64,000 nt of DNA from Streptomyces plumbidurans (GCF_019857225.1 NZ_JAFJSY010000031.1:62001-126000), one strand, 5' to 3'. Shown: positions 7,961-17,059, counted from the first letter of the stretch. The notes: generated by a model from the sequence alone, not told the origin. Translations and numbers: made by a program.

Positions 7961-9113
7961 TCGTCCCGGTGGCCAACCCGCCGCCGGCGCACATCGTCAC
8001 CAGCGCGAACTCCTTGTCCGTGCGCTCCAGTTCGTGCAGGGCGGTCGTGATGAGCCGCGCCCCCGTCGCGCCCACCGGGTGCCCGAGGGCGATGCCGCCC
8101 CCGTTGACGTTCACCTTCTCCAGGTCCTGCTCGAAAACCTGCGCCCAGCTCAACACCACTGACGCGAACGCCTCGTTGATCTCCACGAGGTCGATGTCCT
8201 TCAACGACATCCCGGCCTTGCCCAGCACCGCGCGCGTCGCGTCGATCGGGCCGTCGAGGTGGTAGTGCGGGTCGGCGCCGACGAGCGCCTGCGCCACGAT
8301 GCGGGCGCGCGGCCGTAGCTTCAGTGCCCGGGCCATCCTCTTCGACGCCCACATGATGGCGGAGGCGCCGTCGCTGATCTGCGAGGAGTTGCCCGCCGTG
8401 TGGACGGCCGTGGGCATCACCGGCTTCAGGCCCGCCAGCGCCTCCATCGACGTGTCGCGCAGCCCCTCGTCGCGGTCGACGAGGCGCCACATGCCCTGTC
8501 CGGCGCGCTGCTCGTCCTCGGTGGTGGGCACTTGGACGGCGAACGTCTCCTTCTTGAACCGCTCCTCGGCCCAGGCCACGGCGGCCCGCTCCTGCGAGAT
8601 CAGGCCGAGGGAGTCGACGTTCTCCCGGGTCAGCCCGCGATGGCGGGCGATCCGCTCCGCCGCCTCGAACTGGTTGGGCAGGTCGACGTTCCACTCGTCC
8701 GGGAACGGCTTGCCGGGCCCGTGTTTGGAACCCGACCCGAGCGGCACCCGCGACATCGCCTCGACCCCGCAGCTGATGCCGACGTCGATGACGCCCGCCG
8801 CGATCATGTTGGCCGTCATGTGCGAGGCCTGCTGCGAGGACCCGCACTGGCAGTCGACCGTCGTCGCCGCCGTCTCGTACGGCAGCCCCATGGTGAGCCA
8901 GGCCGTGCGCGCGGGGTTCATGGACTGCTCGCCGGCGTGGGTCACCGTACCGCCGACGATCTGTTCGACCGCGTCGGCGGGGATGCCGGTGCGCCCGAGG
9001 AGTTCACGGTAGGTCTCGCCCAGGAGATAGGCGGGATGCAGATTGGCGAGCGCTCCACCACGCTTGCCGATGGGGGTGCGTACGGCCTCGACGATCACGG
9101 GTTCCGCGGCCAT
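7944..9113 (-). CDS. fadA5: Steroid-type beta-ketothiolase (FadA5-like acetyl-CoA acetyltransferase)
   Basis: 389 residues, full-length thiolase. The nucleophile Cys is at about residue 90 in TTVDCQCGSSQQ; VEINEAFA, GHPVGATGAR (active His) and the C-terminal CAGGGLATG (acid/base Cys) are all intact. The DCQCGSSQQ version and the divergent CYP125-type P450 next door are the arrangement of fadA5 and cyp125 in mycobacteria, where FadA5 removes acetyl-CoA from the oxidised cholesterol side chain. The ATG at 9113 is used; upstream in-frame codons read through the operator region. Likely controlled by the KstR-like sites at 9184-9197 and 9281-9294. Assignment to sterol substrates is inference from this context. 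Confidence 0.85.
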   Translation of the reverse strand: MAAEPVIVEAVRTPIGKRGGALANLHPAYLLGETYRELLGRTGIPADAVEQIVGGTVTHAGEQSMNPARTAWLTMGLPYETAATTVDCQCGSSQQASHMTANMIAAGVIDVGISCGVEAMSRVPLGSGSKHGPGKPFPDEWNVDLPNQFEAAERIARHRGLTRENVDSLGLISQERAAVAWAEERFKKETFAVQVPTTEDEQRAGQGMWRLVDRDEGLRDTSMEALAGLKPVMPTAVHTAGNSSQISDGASAIMWASKRMARALKLRPRARIVAQALVGADPHYHLDGPIDATRAVLGKAGMSLKDIDLVEINEAFASVVLSWAQVFEQDLEKVNVNGGGIALGHPVGATGARLITTALHELERTDKEFALVTMCAGGGLATGTIIQRL

Positions 9114-9183
9114 GGTGGGGGATCCTCTCCTCCGGTACCCGCGCGGCGCGGGGGCGTCCCGGCCGACCCCGCCACGCTGAACT

Positions 9184-9197
9184 AGTACGTGTTCTAG
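9184..9197. promoter_or_regulatory. KstR-like operator, site 1
   Basis: The 14-mer TAGTACGTGTTCTA fits the KstR consensus T-nn-AAC-nn-GTT-nn-A with one mismatch (TAC for AAC). It is embedded in longer arms AACTAG...CTAGTT (9181-9200). It lies between the divergent thiolase and P450 starts, where a shared repressor would act. Confidence 0.65.
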
Positions 9198-9280
9198 TTC
9201 TGCATGCAGTCTGCTGACCCCACCGTCACAACCGCAAGGGTCGTGCACGCAATTCGGCTTGCCGTACCTATTGCCTCTTG

Positions 9281-9294
9281 TAGAACCCGTTACT
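9281..9294. promoter_or_regulatory. KstR-like operator, site 2
   Basis: TAGAACCCGTTACT carries the AAC-nn-GTT core of the KstR motif with the last base mismatched, in an imperfect dyad (GTAG...CTAC). It lies about 50 bp before the chosen P450 start and 97 bp from site 1. Confidence 0.45.
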
Positions 9295-9342
9295 ACCTTC
9301 ACGGCAAACCTGATGGGCCGTCAGAACAGCTGGGAGTCGCCC

Positions 9343-10578
9343 ATGCCCTGTCCAGCTCTCCCCGACGGGTTCGACTTCACCGACCCCGACCTGCTGCACC
9401 ACCGTGTGCCCCTGCCGGAGTTCGCCGAGTTGCGGCGGGCCGAACCGGTCCGCTGGATCCCGCAGTCGGGCAATGTCGCCGGCTTCCAGGACGAGGGGTA
9501 CTGGGCCGTCACCCGGCACGCGGACGTCAAGTACGTCTCCACGCACCCGGAGTTGTTCTCGTCCTGGCAGAACACGGCGATCATCCGCTTCAACGAGCAC
9601 ATCGAACGCGACGCCATCGACATGCAGCGGCTGATCCTGCTCAACATGGATCCGCCGGAGCACACCCGCGTCCGCCAGATCGTGCAGCGCGTCTTCACCC
9701 CGCGCGCCATCCGGGCGCTGGAGGACCGGCTGCGCGACCGCGCCCGCGCCATCGCGAGCAACGCGCGCGCCCAGGACGGCACCTTCGACTTCGTCACCGA
9801 GGTCGCCTGCGAACTGCCCCTGCAGGCCATCGCCGAGCTCATCGGCATCCCGCAGGACGACCGGGCCAAGATCTTCGACTGGTCCAACAAGATGATCTCG
9901 TACGACGACCCCGAGTACGCCATCACCGAGGAGGTCGGCGCCGAGTCGGCCACCGAACTCATCGCCTACGCCATGAACATGGCCGCCGACCGCAAGCAGT
10001 GCCCGGCCAAGGACATCGTGACGACGCTGGTGGCGGCGGAGGACGAAGGGAACCTGAACTCCGACGAGTTCGGCTTCTTCGTGCTGATGCTGTCGGTCGC
10101 GGGCAACGAGACGACCCGCAACGCCATCACCCACGGCATGCACGCCTTCCTCACCCACCCCGACCAGTGGGAGCTGTACAAGAGGGAGCGGCCGCAGACC
10201 GCGGCCGAGGAGATCGTGCGCTGGGCGACCCCCGTGAACGCCTTCCAGCGCACCGCCACCCAGGACCTCGAACTCGGCGGCAAGCAGATCAGGAAGGGCG
10301 ACCGCGTCGGCATCTTCTACGCCGCCGCCAACCACGACCCCGAGGTCTTCGCCGACCCCGACACCTTCGACATCCTCCGCGACCCCAACCCCCACCTCGG
10401 CTTCGGCGGCGGAGGCCCACACTACTGCCTCGGCAAGTCGCTGGCCGTCCAGGAGATCGACCTGATCTTCAACGCCATCGCCGACGCCCTGCCCGGCCTC
10501 ACCCTGACCGGTGACCCCGACCGCCTGCGCTCCGCCTGGATCAACGGCGTCAAACACCTTCACGTGCGGGCGGGTTGA
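9343..10578 (+). CDS. cyp125: Cytochrome P450, CYP125-like (steroid C26 hydroxylase type)
   Basis: 411 residues. Oxygen-binding I-helix AGNETTRNAI, ExxR in EEIVRWATPVNAFQRTA, and heme loop FGGGGPHYCLGKSLA with the thiolate Cys. The run LPDGFDFTDPDLLHHR, VACELPLQAIAELIGIPQDD, FDWSNKM and FGFFVLMLSVAGNETTRN closely matches what I recall of mycobacterial CYP125, which oxidises the cholesterol side chain at C26/27. The ATG at 9343 has GGGAG eight bases upstream; ATG 9313 and TTG 9259 are possible but lack a good site. A strong hairpin follows at 10629-10670. Ferredoxin and reductase genes are not adjacent. Confidence 0.87.
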   Translation: MPCPALPDGFDFTDPDLLHHRVPLPEFAELRRAEPVRWIPQSGNVAGFQDEGYWAVTRHADVKYVSTHPELFSSWQNTAIIRFNEHIERDAIDMQRLILLNMDPPEHTRVRQIVQRVFTPRAIRALEDRLRDRARAIASNARAQDGTFDFVTEVACELPLQAIAELIGIPQDDRAKIFDWSNKMISYDDPEYAITEEVGAESATELIAYAMNMAADRKQCPAKDIVTTLVAAEDEGNLNSDEFGFFVLMLSVAGNETTRNAITHGMHAFLTHPDQWELYKRERPQTAAEEIVRWATPVNAFQRTATQDLELGGKQIRKGDRVGIFYAAANHDPEVFADPDTFDILRDPNPHLGFGGGGPHYCLGKSLAVQEIDLIFNAIADALPGLTLTGDPDRLRSAWINGVKHLHVRAG

Positions 10579-10628
10579 CGAATCAGACGGGTTGACCAGC
10601 AGGCGAATTGACCAACAGGCGAATTGAC

Positions 10629-10670
10629 GAACGCGGGCCGGCGGCCTCCCGGAGCCGCCGGCCCGCGTTC
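10629..10670 (+). terminator. Strong intrinsic hairpin after the P450 gene
   Basis: A perfect 17-bp stem (GAACGCGGGCCGGCGGC and its complement) closes an 8-base loop. It stands between the convergent P450 and GT87-PAP2 genes and may serve both. Just before it, two copies of TTGACCARCAGGCGAA occur in tandem (about 10592-10624). Confidence 0.75.
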
Positions 10671-10717
10671 ACCGCGAGCACGAGCTTTCATTCATCACAA
10701 GCGTGGCGCCCGCGCCG

Positions 10718-12763
10718 TCAACTGGGCGTCGGTTCCTTCGCCAGTGCCGTCTCCTCGCGCGTCGCCGTCGCCGTGGCGAGTCTCGCCCGCGGCCCCTGGA
10801 ACAGGTAGGCGAGGCCGAAGCCCGCGCCCACGACGGTCGCGCCGCCGACCGCGTCCAGCACCCAGTGGTTGCCGGTGGCCACGATCGCCGAGACCGTGAA
10901 GAACGGGTGCAGCAGGCCGAGCGCCTTCATCCACCACCTCGGCGCGATCACCGCGATCACCACTCCGCACCACAGCGCCCAGCCGAAGTGCAGCGACGGC
11001 ATCGCCGCGTACTGGTTGGTCAGGGCCGTCAGCGTGCCGTAGTTGGGCTTGGAGAAGTCCTGGACGCCGTGGACGGTGTCGATGATGCCGAGGCCGGGCA
11101 GCAGCCGGGGCGGGGCCAGCGGGTAGAGCCAGAAGCCGACCAGGGCCAGCAGCGTGGCGAAGCCCAGGGCCGAGCGGGCCCAGCGGTAGTCGACCGGGCG
11201 GCGCCAGTACAGGACGGCGAGCACGCTCAGCGGGACGACGAAGTGGAACGATTCGTAATAGAAGTCGAAGAAGGAGCTCAGCCAGTCGACCTTGACCACC
11301 GCGTGGTTGACCCAGTGCTCGATGTCGATGTGCAGGAACCGCTCGATGTCGAGGACCTGGTGGCCGTGGTGCTCGGCGCGCGCCCGCCCGGCCGAGTTGG
11401 AGCCGCCCGTCGCCGCGAGCCTGACCTTCTGGTAGGCGGCGTAGGTGACGCGGATCAGCAGCAGTTCGAGCAGCAGGTTGGGGCGCGTGAGGACGCGGCG
11501 CAGGACCGGCAGCAGCGGTACGTGCCGCAGCCGGGCCGGTACGGGTTCGGCGTACTCGGTCGGGACCGGTGACCGGTAGTACGGCGAGGTGCGCGAGAGG
11601 AACGGCACGACCGTCGCCGCGGCGAGGGCGGCGAGCAGTACGACGTTGTCCCGCAGGGTGTACACCGCCGACATGTTCGGCAGGATCATCTTCGCGGGCA
11701 GCGTCATCACCAGGACGACGGCCACCGGCCAGACGTACCGGTCGGAGGCGCGCTTGCCGACCCGTCCGACGACCGCGAGCAGCACCCACAGCAGCTGGTG
11801 CTGCCAGGTGACCGGGGAGACGGCGATGGCCGCGCAGCCGGTGATGGCGACCGCGAGGAGCAGCTGTCCGTCGCGTGCCAGGCGCACGGCGCGGCGCACA
11901 CCGAGGACGGCGACCGCGACGCCGAGCGTGAAGAAGAGGGCGATCTCCAGCGGGCCGGTCAGGCCGAGGCGCAGCAGGGCGCCGTGCAGGGACTCGTTGG
12001 CGAGGTCGTCGGCCGGGCCGCCGAGTCCGGTGCCCGCCATGTGGTGCACCCAGTAGGTGTACGAGTCGTGCGGCATCGCGGCCCAGGCGAGCGCGGTCAG
12101 GGCGACGAACGTGATGCCGGTGGAGACGGCGGCACGGCGGCGGCCGGTGAACCACAGCAGCGGCGCGAAGAGCAGCACGGTCGGCTGGAAGGCGGCGGCG
12201 AGCCCGATCAGCAGGCCGCTGGTGCGCTCCCCGCGCGCGAGGAAGCAGCCGACCAGCACCAGCAGGACCGGCAGGATGCTGATCTGGCCGAGCCAGAACG
12301 CGTTGCGGACCGGCAGCGACAGCATCAGCAGGCTGACCGCGACCGGCGCGGCCAGCAGCGAGGTCCGCCTGCTCACCGGCTGCGGCAGGGCGCGGGCCGC
12401 GACCAGTCCGAGCGCGACGACCAGCAGCAGGGTGCCGAAGGTCCAGCCCCAGCCAAGAGCCTGCTCGGCGGCGCGGGTGAGGGGTTTGAGGACGAGTCCG
12501 CCGAAGGGTGTGCCGGTGAACTGCGTGGAGTCGTACAGCGAGCCCTTCACGTGCAGGACGCCGTTCGGGCCGACCCAGGTCTCCAGGTCGGTGAGCCGAT
12601 CGCCTCTGGGCGTGCTCAGGACGACGGCCACCTGGCGCACGACGAGGACCGCCGCGACCAGCCACAGGCCCAGGCGCGCCGCTCTCAGGCGGCCCCTGGC
12701 CCCGCCGACAGCCGTCGCTCCGAAGGCTTTCGCCGGTCGCCCGCCATGCTCCACGTTCGCCAC
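10718..12763 (-). CDS. Fusion of GT87-type glycosyltransferase and Aur1-like PAP2 domain
   Basis: 681 residues, heavily membrane-embedded. The N-terminal two thirds (about 25-400) has many helices and the GT-C/GT87 look (VRQVAVVLSTPRGDRLTDLE, GTPFGGLVLKPL). The C-terminal part (about 440-660) is a PAP2 domain of the inositolphosphotransferase (Aur1/Ipt1) kind: YYESFHFVVPLSVL, AMPSLHFGWALW and TGNHWVLDAVGG supply the phosphatase His/Arg/Asp motifs. One protein could therefore add a sugar and transfer or remove a phospho-group on a polyprenyl or inositol lipid. GTG at 12763 is preceded by GGGAGG. Substrate is unknown. Confidence 0.83.
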   Translation of the reverse strand: MANVEHGGRPAKAFGATAVGGARGRLRAARLGLWLVAAVLVVRQVAVVLSTPRGDRLTDLETWVGPNGVLHVKGSLYDSTQFTGTPFGGLVLKPLTRAAEQALGWGWTFGTLLLVVALGLVAARALPQPVSRRTSLLAAPVAVSLLMLSLPVRNAFWLGQISILPVLLVLVGCFLARGERTSGLLIGLAAAFQPTVLLFAPLLWFTGRRRAAVSTGITFVALTALAWAAMPHDSYTYWVHHMAGTGLGGPADDLANESLHGALLRLGLTGPLEIALFFTLGVAVAVLGVRRAVRLARDGQLLLAVAITGCAAIAVSPVTWQHQLLWVLLAVVGRVGKRASDRYVWPVAVVLVMTLPAKMILPNMSAVYTLRDNVVLLAALAAATVVPFLSRTSPYYRSPVPTEYAEPVPARLRHVPLLPVLRRVLTRPNLLLELLLIRVTYAAYQKVRLAATGGSNSAGRARAEHHGHQVLDIERFLHIDIEHWVNHAVVKVDWLSSFFDFYYESFHFVVPLSVLAVLYWRRPVDYRWARSALGFATLLALVGFWLYPLAPPRLLPGLGIIDTVHGVQDFSKPNYGTLTALTNQYAAMPSLHFGWALWCGVVIAVIAPRWWMKALGLLHPFFTVSAIVATGNHWVLDAVGGATVVGAGFGLAYLFQGPRARLATATATREETALAKEPTPS

Positions 12764-13092
12764 GCCCCGTAGGCCTCCCGCCCCGCTGTTCCCGGTGCCC
12801 CCCGAGAGAGACGCAGGCTACCCCCGCTTCACCTGTCGTCCGTTCTCCTTTTGTCGCAAAGACGATAGTCCGCAGGGGGGTCGGTTGCCTCCGCGGGGCG
12901 CGAGATGACTCACAGCGAAAGTCGGCGGGAACGGTTCCCGGCCGGGCGGACGGCGCTGTACACGCGCCGTTTACGTGCACTGTGCAACGACATGAGTGCG
13001 GTCCGTAAGGGGGCGAAGGACCCCTATGGTCGCTTTTCGGCCCCCGTCACCGCCGCCGGGCGGGCCGTGCCCCTGTCCCCGTCGAAAGGTAG
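12764..13092. other. Divergent intergenic region with a short dyad
   Basis: 329 bp between divergent starts. I see no gene. A perfect dyad GGGAAC-G-GTTCCC lies at 12927-12939 and could bind a regulator of either gene. No riboswitch or hairpin of note. Confidence 0.4.
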
Positions 13093-14460
13093 GTGAGCGA
13101 GGTCTTGGCTTCAGCCACCGTCACCGTTCCTCCCGTACGCATCGCCCCCGATGCCACCACCACCGACTCCGCCCTGGTCCGCCGCGCCGTCAAGGCCGCC
13201 GCGCTGGGCAACGCGATGGAGTGGTTCGACTTCGGCGTCTACAGCTACATCGCGGTGACCCTGGGCAAGGTCTTCTTCCCGTCCGGCAACCCCACCGCGC
13301 AGCTGCTGTCCACGTTCGGCGCCTTCGCGGCGGCCTTCCTGGTACGGCCGCTCGGCGGCATGGTCTTCGGCCCGCTCGGCGACCGGATCGGGCGCCAGAA
13401 GGTGCTCGCGGTGACCATGATCATGATGGCGGCGGGCACGTTCGCGATCGGCCTGATTCCGTCGTACGGCACGATCGGCGTGGGCGCTCCGCTGCTGCTG
13501 CTCCTGGCCCGGCTCGTGCAGGGCTTCTCGACCGGCGGCGAGTACGCGGGCGCCTCGACCTTCATCGCCGAGTACGCACCCGACAAGCGGCGCGGTTTCC
13601 TCGGCAGCTGGCTGGAGTTCGGCACGCTGGCGGGGTACATCGGCGGTGCGGGCCTGGTCACGCTGATGACGGCGCTGCTGTCCAGTGACGACCTGGTGTC
13701 GTGGGGCTGGCGGATCCCGTTCCTGATCGCGGGCCCGATGGGCATCATCGGGCTTTATCTGCGGATGCGCCTGGAGGAGACTCCGGCGTTCGCAGCCGAG
13801 CTGGAGAAGGCGGAGACCGCCCGGCCGAAGGTGCCGCTGCGCGAGATGATCACCGGCCAGTGGAAGGCGCTGCTGCTCTGCGTCGGCCTGGTCCTGGTCT
13901 TCAACGTCACCGACTACATGCTGCTGTCGTACATGCCGAGCTATCTCACCAGCGAGCTGCACTACGACGAGACGCACGGCCTGCTGGTCGTCCTCGGCGT
14001 GATGGCGCTGATGATGATCGTCCAGCCCTTCGCCGGCGCCCTGACCGACCGGGTCGGCCGCCGTCCGGTCATCGCTGCGGGCTGCGCGGGCTTCCTGCTC
14101 CTCTCGGTCCCGGCCATCCTCCTGATCCGCCAGGGCAGCCTGGCCGCGGTCGCCCTCGGCATGGCCGCCCTGGGCCTCCTCCTGGTCTGCTTCACCGCCG
14201 CCATGCCCTCCGCCCTCCCGGCCCTCTTCCCCACCCGCGTCCGCTACGGCTCCCTGTCCATCGGCTTCAACGTCTCGGTCTCCCTCTTCGGCGGCACCAC
14301 CCCCCTGGTGGTCACGGCCCTGATCGGCGCGACCGGCAACATGATGATGCCCGCCTACTACATGATGGCGGCGGCCGTGATCGGCGGGATCGCGGTCTGG
14401 TACATGAAGGAGTCGGCCGGCCGGCCCTTGCCGGGGTCGGCGCCGTCCGTGGAGGCGTAA
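13093..14460 (+). CDS. MFS transporter of the ProP/metabolite-H+ symporter family
   Basis: 455 residues with twelve hydrophobic segments. The family's start is clear: AAALGNAMEWFDFGVYSYIA, followed by the cytoplasmic loop signature PLGDRIGRQKVLA and GFSTGGEYAGASTFIAEYAP. ProP-like proteins import osmolytes such as proline and glycine betaine, though many relatives carry other organic acids, so the substrate is open. The GTG at 13093 has AAAGGTAG just upstream. The gene is followed by the 18-bp repeat array. Confidence 0.88.
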   Translation: MSEVLASATVTVPPVRIAPDATTTDSALVRRAVKAAALGNAMEWFDFGVYSYIAVTLGKVFFPSGNPTAQLLSTFGAFAAAFLVRPLGGMVFGPLGDRIGRQKVLAVTMIMMAAGTFAIGLIPSYGTIGVGAPLLLLLARLVQGFSTGGEYAGASTFIAEYAPDKRRGFLGSWLEFGTLAGYIGGAGLVTLMTALLSSDDLVSWGWRIPFLIAGPMGIIGLYLRMRLEETPAFAAELEKAETARPKVPLREMITGQWKALLLCVGLVLVFNVTDYMLLSYMPSYLTSELHYDETHGLLVVLGVMALMMIVQPFAGALTDRVGRRPVIAAGCAGFLLLSVPAILLIRQGSLAAVALGMAALGLLLVCFTAAMPSALPALFPTRVRYGSLSIGFNVSVSLFGGTTPLVVTALIGATGNMMMPAYYMMAAAVIGGIAVWYMKESAGRPLPGSAPSVEA

Positions 14461-15056
14461 CTCTCCGCGGAGCGGCAGCCGTGCGCGGAGGGGTGGCCGT
14501 CTGCGGAACGGTGGCCTCGCGCGGAGGCGTGGCCGTCCGTGGCACGGTGACCGCCCCCCGGCGCGGCGCCCCCTCCGCTGATGGCAGCCACGACGCGGAG
14601 GCCCTCGCTGGGGCGATGACCATTCCGGCGCAGTGCCCTTGCCGTGGCGCGGCGGCCCCTCAGGTGGATCGGTAGCCCCTCCCGGCGCGGAGGCCCTGGC
14701 TGGCGCGGTTGTTCAGTCAGGCGCGGCAGCCGTCTGCGGCACGGTGACCGTCCCATGGCGCGGCGGCCCCTCCGCTGATCGGCAGCCCTCCCGGCGCGGA
14801 AACCCTCCCCGCCCCGGTGCCCCTCCGCGGCGCGGTGGTCCACTCAGGCGCGGTAACCCCTTCGTGGCACGGTAGCCCTCTCTGTCGCGGTAGCCCTCTC
14901 TGTCGCGGCAGCCCTCTGCGGCACGGTGCCTCTCCGTGGCATGGTGGCCCCCGCGGAGCGGAACCCACCGTGGCGTGGTCGGGCCCTCCGCGGAACGGAA
15001 ACCCTCGTAGCGCGGACACCCCCGCGTAGCGGCAGCCCTTCTGCGGGGCGGCAGCG
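14461..15056. repeat. Degenerate 18-bp tandem repeat array
   Basis: About 600 bp built of some thirty diverged copies of a unit close to GCGGCACGGTAGCCCTCT. The best-preserved copies are adjacent around 14873-14930 (TAGCCCTCTCTGTCGCGG repeated). Because 18 is a multiple of three, all frames stay open for long stretches and would encode six-residue repeats (such as REGYRD on the minus strand), which produces spurious ORFs. No start with a good ribosome-binding site and no conserved coding frame is visible, so I treat it as a non-coding minisatellite. The remaining bases to 15172 are C-rich with no feature that I recognise. Confidence 0.75.
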
Positions 15057-15172
15057 CCCGCCCGCTCCCACCGCAACGCCGCCGCCACGCACCCCCACGC
15101 CCCCGCCCCGGAACCACCCCCCACCCCCCAGCGTCCCAAGCCCCGTCGACTGGACCTTGGAGGCTTCGGGGA

Positions 15173-16282
15173 ATGGGCCGCTTTCTGCGGGAATGGGTGC
15201 GCGGGCGGGTGCTCGTGGTTGTGGTGGCTCTGTTGGGGATTCAGTTGGGGTCGTTGGTCGCGCCCGCCTATGCGTGTGGGTGCGGGGCCATGATTCCGGG
15301 GGCGCACGAGAGTGTGGGGGTGGGGCGCGAGGAGTCCGTGGTGCGGTGGGACGGGCGGCAGGAGCAGATCGTGATGAGCCTGACCGTCGACGGGGACGCC
15401 GACAGGGCCGCGTGGATCATGCCGGTGCCGCACCGGGCGACCGTGAAGCTCGGGGACCCCGAGCTGTTCACCCAGCTGAGGACCGCCACAGCGCCGGTTC
15501 ACCGCGACCGCTATCACTTCTGGCCCGACGACGGCGACTGGCCGCTCGGGGACGGTGACAGCGCCGCCGCCCCGGCCCCGGGCGCCGCCGCACCGCAGGG
15601 CGTGGGCGTCGTCGGACGGCAGAAGCTCGGCCCGTTCGACGTGGCCCGGCTGACGGCCACCGACCCGGCCGCCCTGGACCACTGGCTGGACGCGAACGGC
15701 TTCGTCATGCCGCCGCGGCTTCAGGACGCCCTGCAGCCCTACGTCAACCGGCACTGGGAGTACGTCGCCGTCCGGCTGGCCCCCGACACCGCGGGCGCCC
15801 CGCTCAGCGGCACCCTCGACCCGCTCCACCTCACCTTCGCGTCCACCCGCCCGGTCTATCCGATGCGCCTGTCGCGCCTCGCCCGTACCCCGCAGTCGCT
15901 CGGCCTCTACGTCCTCGCCGCGCACCGCATGCAGACCCGCTCGGCCATCGGCGGCGACCGCCCCCGCGTCACCTACGCCGGACGCGTCGACACGACCTGG
16001 GGCCCGCTGGCCGAGCTCGCCAAGGGCGCGCCGTATCTCACCGCCATCGGCCAGGAGTTCCCTCACCCCTCGTCGATCTCCGGCGACCACGAACTGCGCC
16101 GCGCCTCCTCCGACGCCCCGTACCAGCAGGTCATCTACGAGGACCACCTGCGCACGGTGGCAGGCATCCCGGCCTGGCTGCTGACGGTCGTGGGCACGCT
16201 CGCGGTGCTCGTGGCGGCCGCGGTCGCGTTCGCCGTACGGCGCTCCCGAAGCCCGCAACCGGCGCATACTGGAGTTCGTTAG
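15173..16282 (+). CDS. DUF2330 membrane-anchored extracellular protein
   Basis: 369 residues. A signal sequence (RVLVVVVALLGIQLGSLVAPAYA) is followed by ACGCGAMIP, the start of the DUF2330 domain, with AAWIMPVPHRATVKLGDPELF typical of the family. A single C-terminal helix (WLLTVVGTLAVLVAAAVAFAV) and an Arg/Ser tail anchor it to the membrane with the domain outside. Function is unknown. Start ATG 15173 follows GGGGAA. Confidence 0.87.
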   Translation: MGRFLREWVRGRVLVVVVALLGIQLGSLVAPAYACGCGAMIPGAHESVGVGREESVVRWDGRQEQIVMSLTVDGDADRAAWIMPVPHRATVKLGDPELFTQLRTATAPVHRDRYHFWPDDGDWPLGDGDSAAAPAPGAAAPQGVGVVGRQKLGPFDVARLTATDPAALDHWLDANGFVMPPRLQDALQPYVNRHWEYVAVRLAPDTAGAPLSGTLDPLHLTFASTRPVYPMRLSRLARTPQSLGLYVLAAHRMQTRSAIGGDRPRVTYAGRVDTTWGPLAELAKGAPYLTAIGQEFPHPSSISGDHELRRASSDAPYQQVIYEDHLRTVAGIPAWLLTVVGTLAVLVAAAVAFAVRRSRSPQPAHTGVR

Positions 16283-16357
16283 GCGGACTAGTTAGAGTCC
16301 GTAACGACCCGGACCGGGCCGAACGAGCCGTACCAGCCGTACGAAAGGCGCAGGTGA

Positions 16358-17026
16358 ATGAGCAAGTCGCAGCTCTGGGACGACGTGGACGACTACTTCA
16401 CCACCCAGCTCTCGCCGAACGACGAGGCCCTCGACGCGGCCGTCCGTGACAGCGAGGCCGCCGGACTCCCGGAGATCGCGGTCACCGCGCCCCAGGGCAA
16501 GTTCCTGCAACTGCTCGCCCAGATCCAGGGCGCCCGCAGCATCCTGGAGATCGGCACCCTCGGCGGCTACAGCACCATCTGGATGGCCCGCGCGCTGCCC
16601 GAGGACGGCCGCCTGATCTCGCTGGAGTACAACGCCCGGCACGCCGAGGTCGCCACCCGCAACATCGCCCGCGCGGGCCTGGAGCGGATCGCCCAGGTGC
16701 GGGTGGGGCCCGCGCTGGAGTCGCTGCCCAAGCTGGCCGACGAGAACCCCGCCCCCTTCGATCTGGTCTTCATCGACGCGGACAAGAGCAACAACCCGCA
16801 GTACGTGGAGTGGGCGCTCAGGCTCACGCGCTCGGGCAGCCTGATCGTCGTCGACAACGTCGTACGGCAGGGCCGGGTCACCGACCCGGACAGCGCCGAC
16901 CCGGACGTCGTGGGCACCCGCACCGCCCTCGAACTGATCGCCCGCCACCCGAGGTTGACGGGCACCGCGCTGCAGACGGTGGGCAGCAAGGGCCACGACG
17001 GCTTCGCGCTCGCGCGCGTCCTCTAG
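16358..17026 (+). CDS. SAM-dependent O-methyltransferase (family 3)
   Basis: 222 residues. Motif I is ARSILEIGTLGGYSTIWMA; the metal/catechol-type motif FDLVFIDADKSNNPQYVEWAL and GSLIVVDNVVRQGRV follow, as in divalent-metal-dependent O-methyltransferases of the COMT/CCoAOMT family. It would methylate a catechol-like hydroxyl; the substrate is unknown. The ATG at 16358 follows AAAGGCGCAGGTGA. A GC-rich hairpin overlaps its stop. Confidence 0.9.
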   Translation: MSKSQLWDDVDDYFTTQLSPNDEALDAAVRDSEAAGLPEIAVTAPQGKFLQLLAQIQGARSILEIGTLGGYSTIWMARALPEDGRLISLEYNARHAEVATRNIARAGLERIAQVRVGPALESLPKLADENPAPFDLVFIDADKSNNPQYVEWALRLTRSGSLIVVDNVVRQGRVTDPDSADPDVVGTRTALELIARHPRLTGTALQTVGSKGHDGFALARVL

Positions 17027-17039
17027 AGCGCGCGCGAGC
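17008..17039 (+). terminator. GC-rich hairpin at the O-methyltransferase stop
   Basis: An 11-bp perfect stem GCTCGCGCGCG/CGCGCGCGAGC closes a 10-base loop that holds the TAG stop codon. It lies between convergent genes. Confidence 0.6.
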
Positions 17040-17059
17040 CGTTGGCGCCCCCAAAAACT

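Noticed and set aside
14461..15056. CRISPR array
   Set aside because: Units are contiguous, degenerate and lack unique spacers of constant length; no cas genes are near.
14358..15117. Repeat-peptide coding genes on either strand across the 18-bp array
   Set aside because: All frames are open because the period is a multiple of three; no ribosome-binding site, no stable frame preference and the ORFs run into neighbouring genes in antisense.
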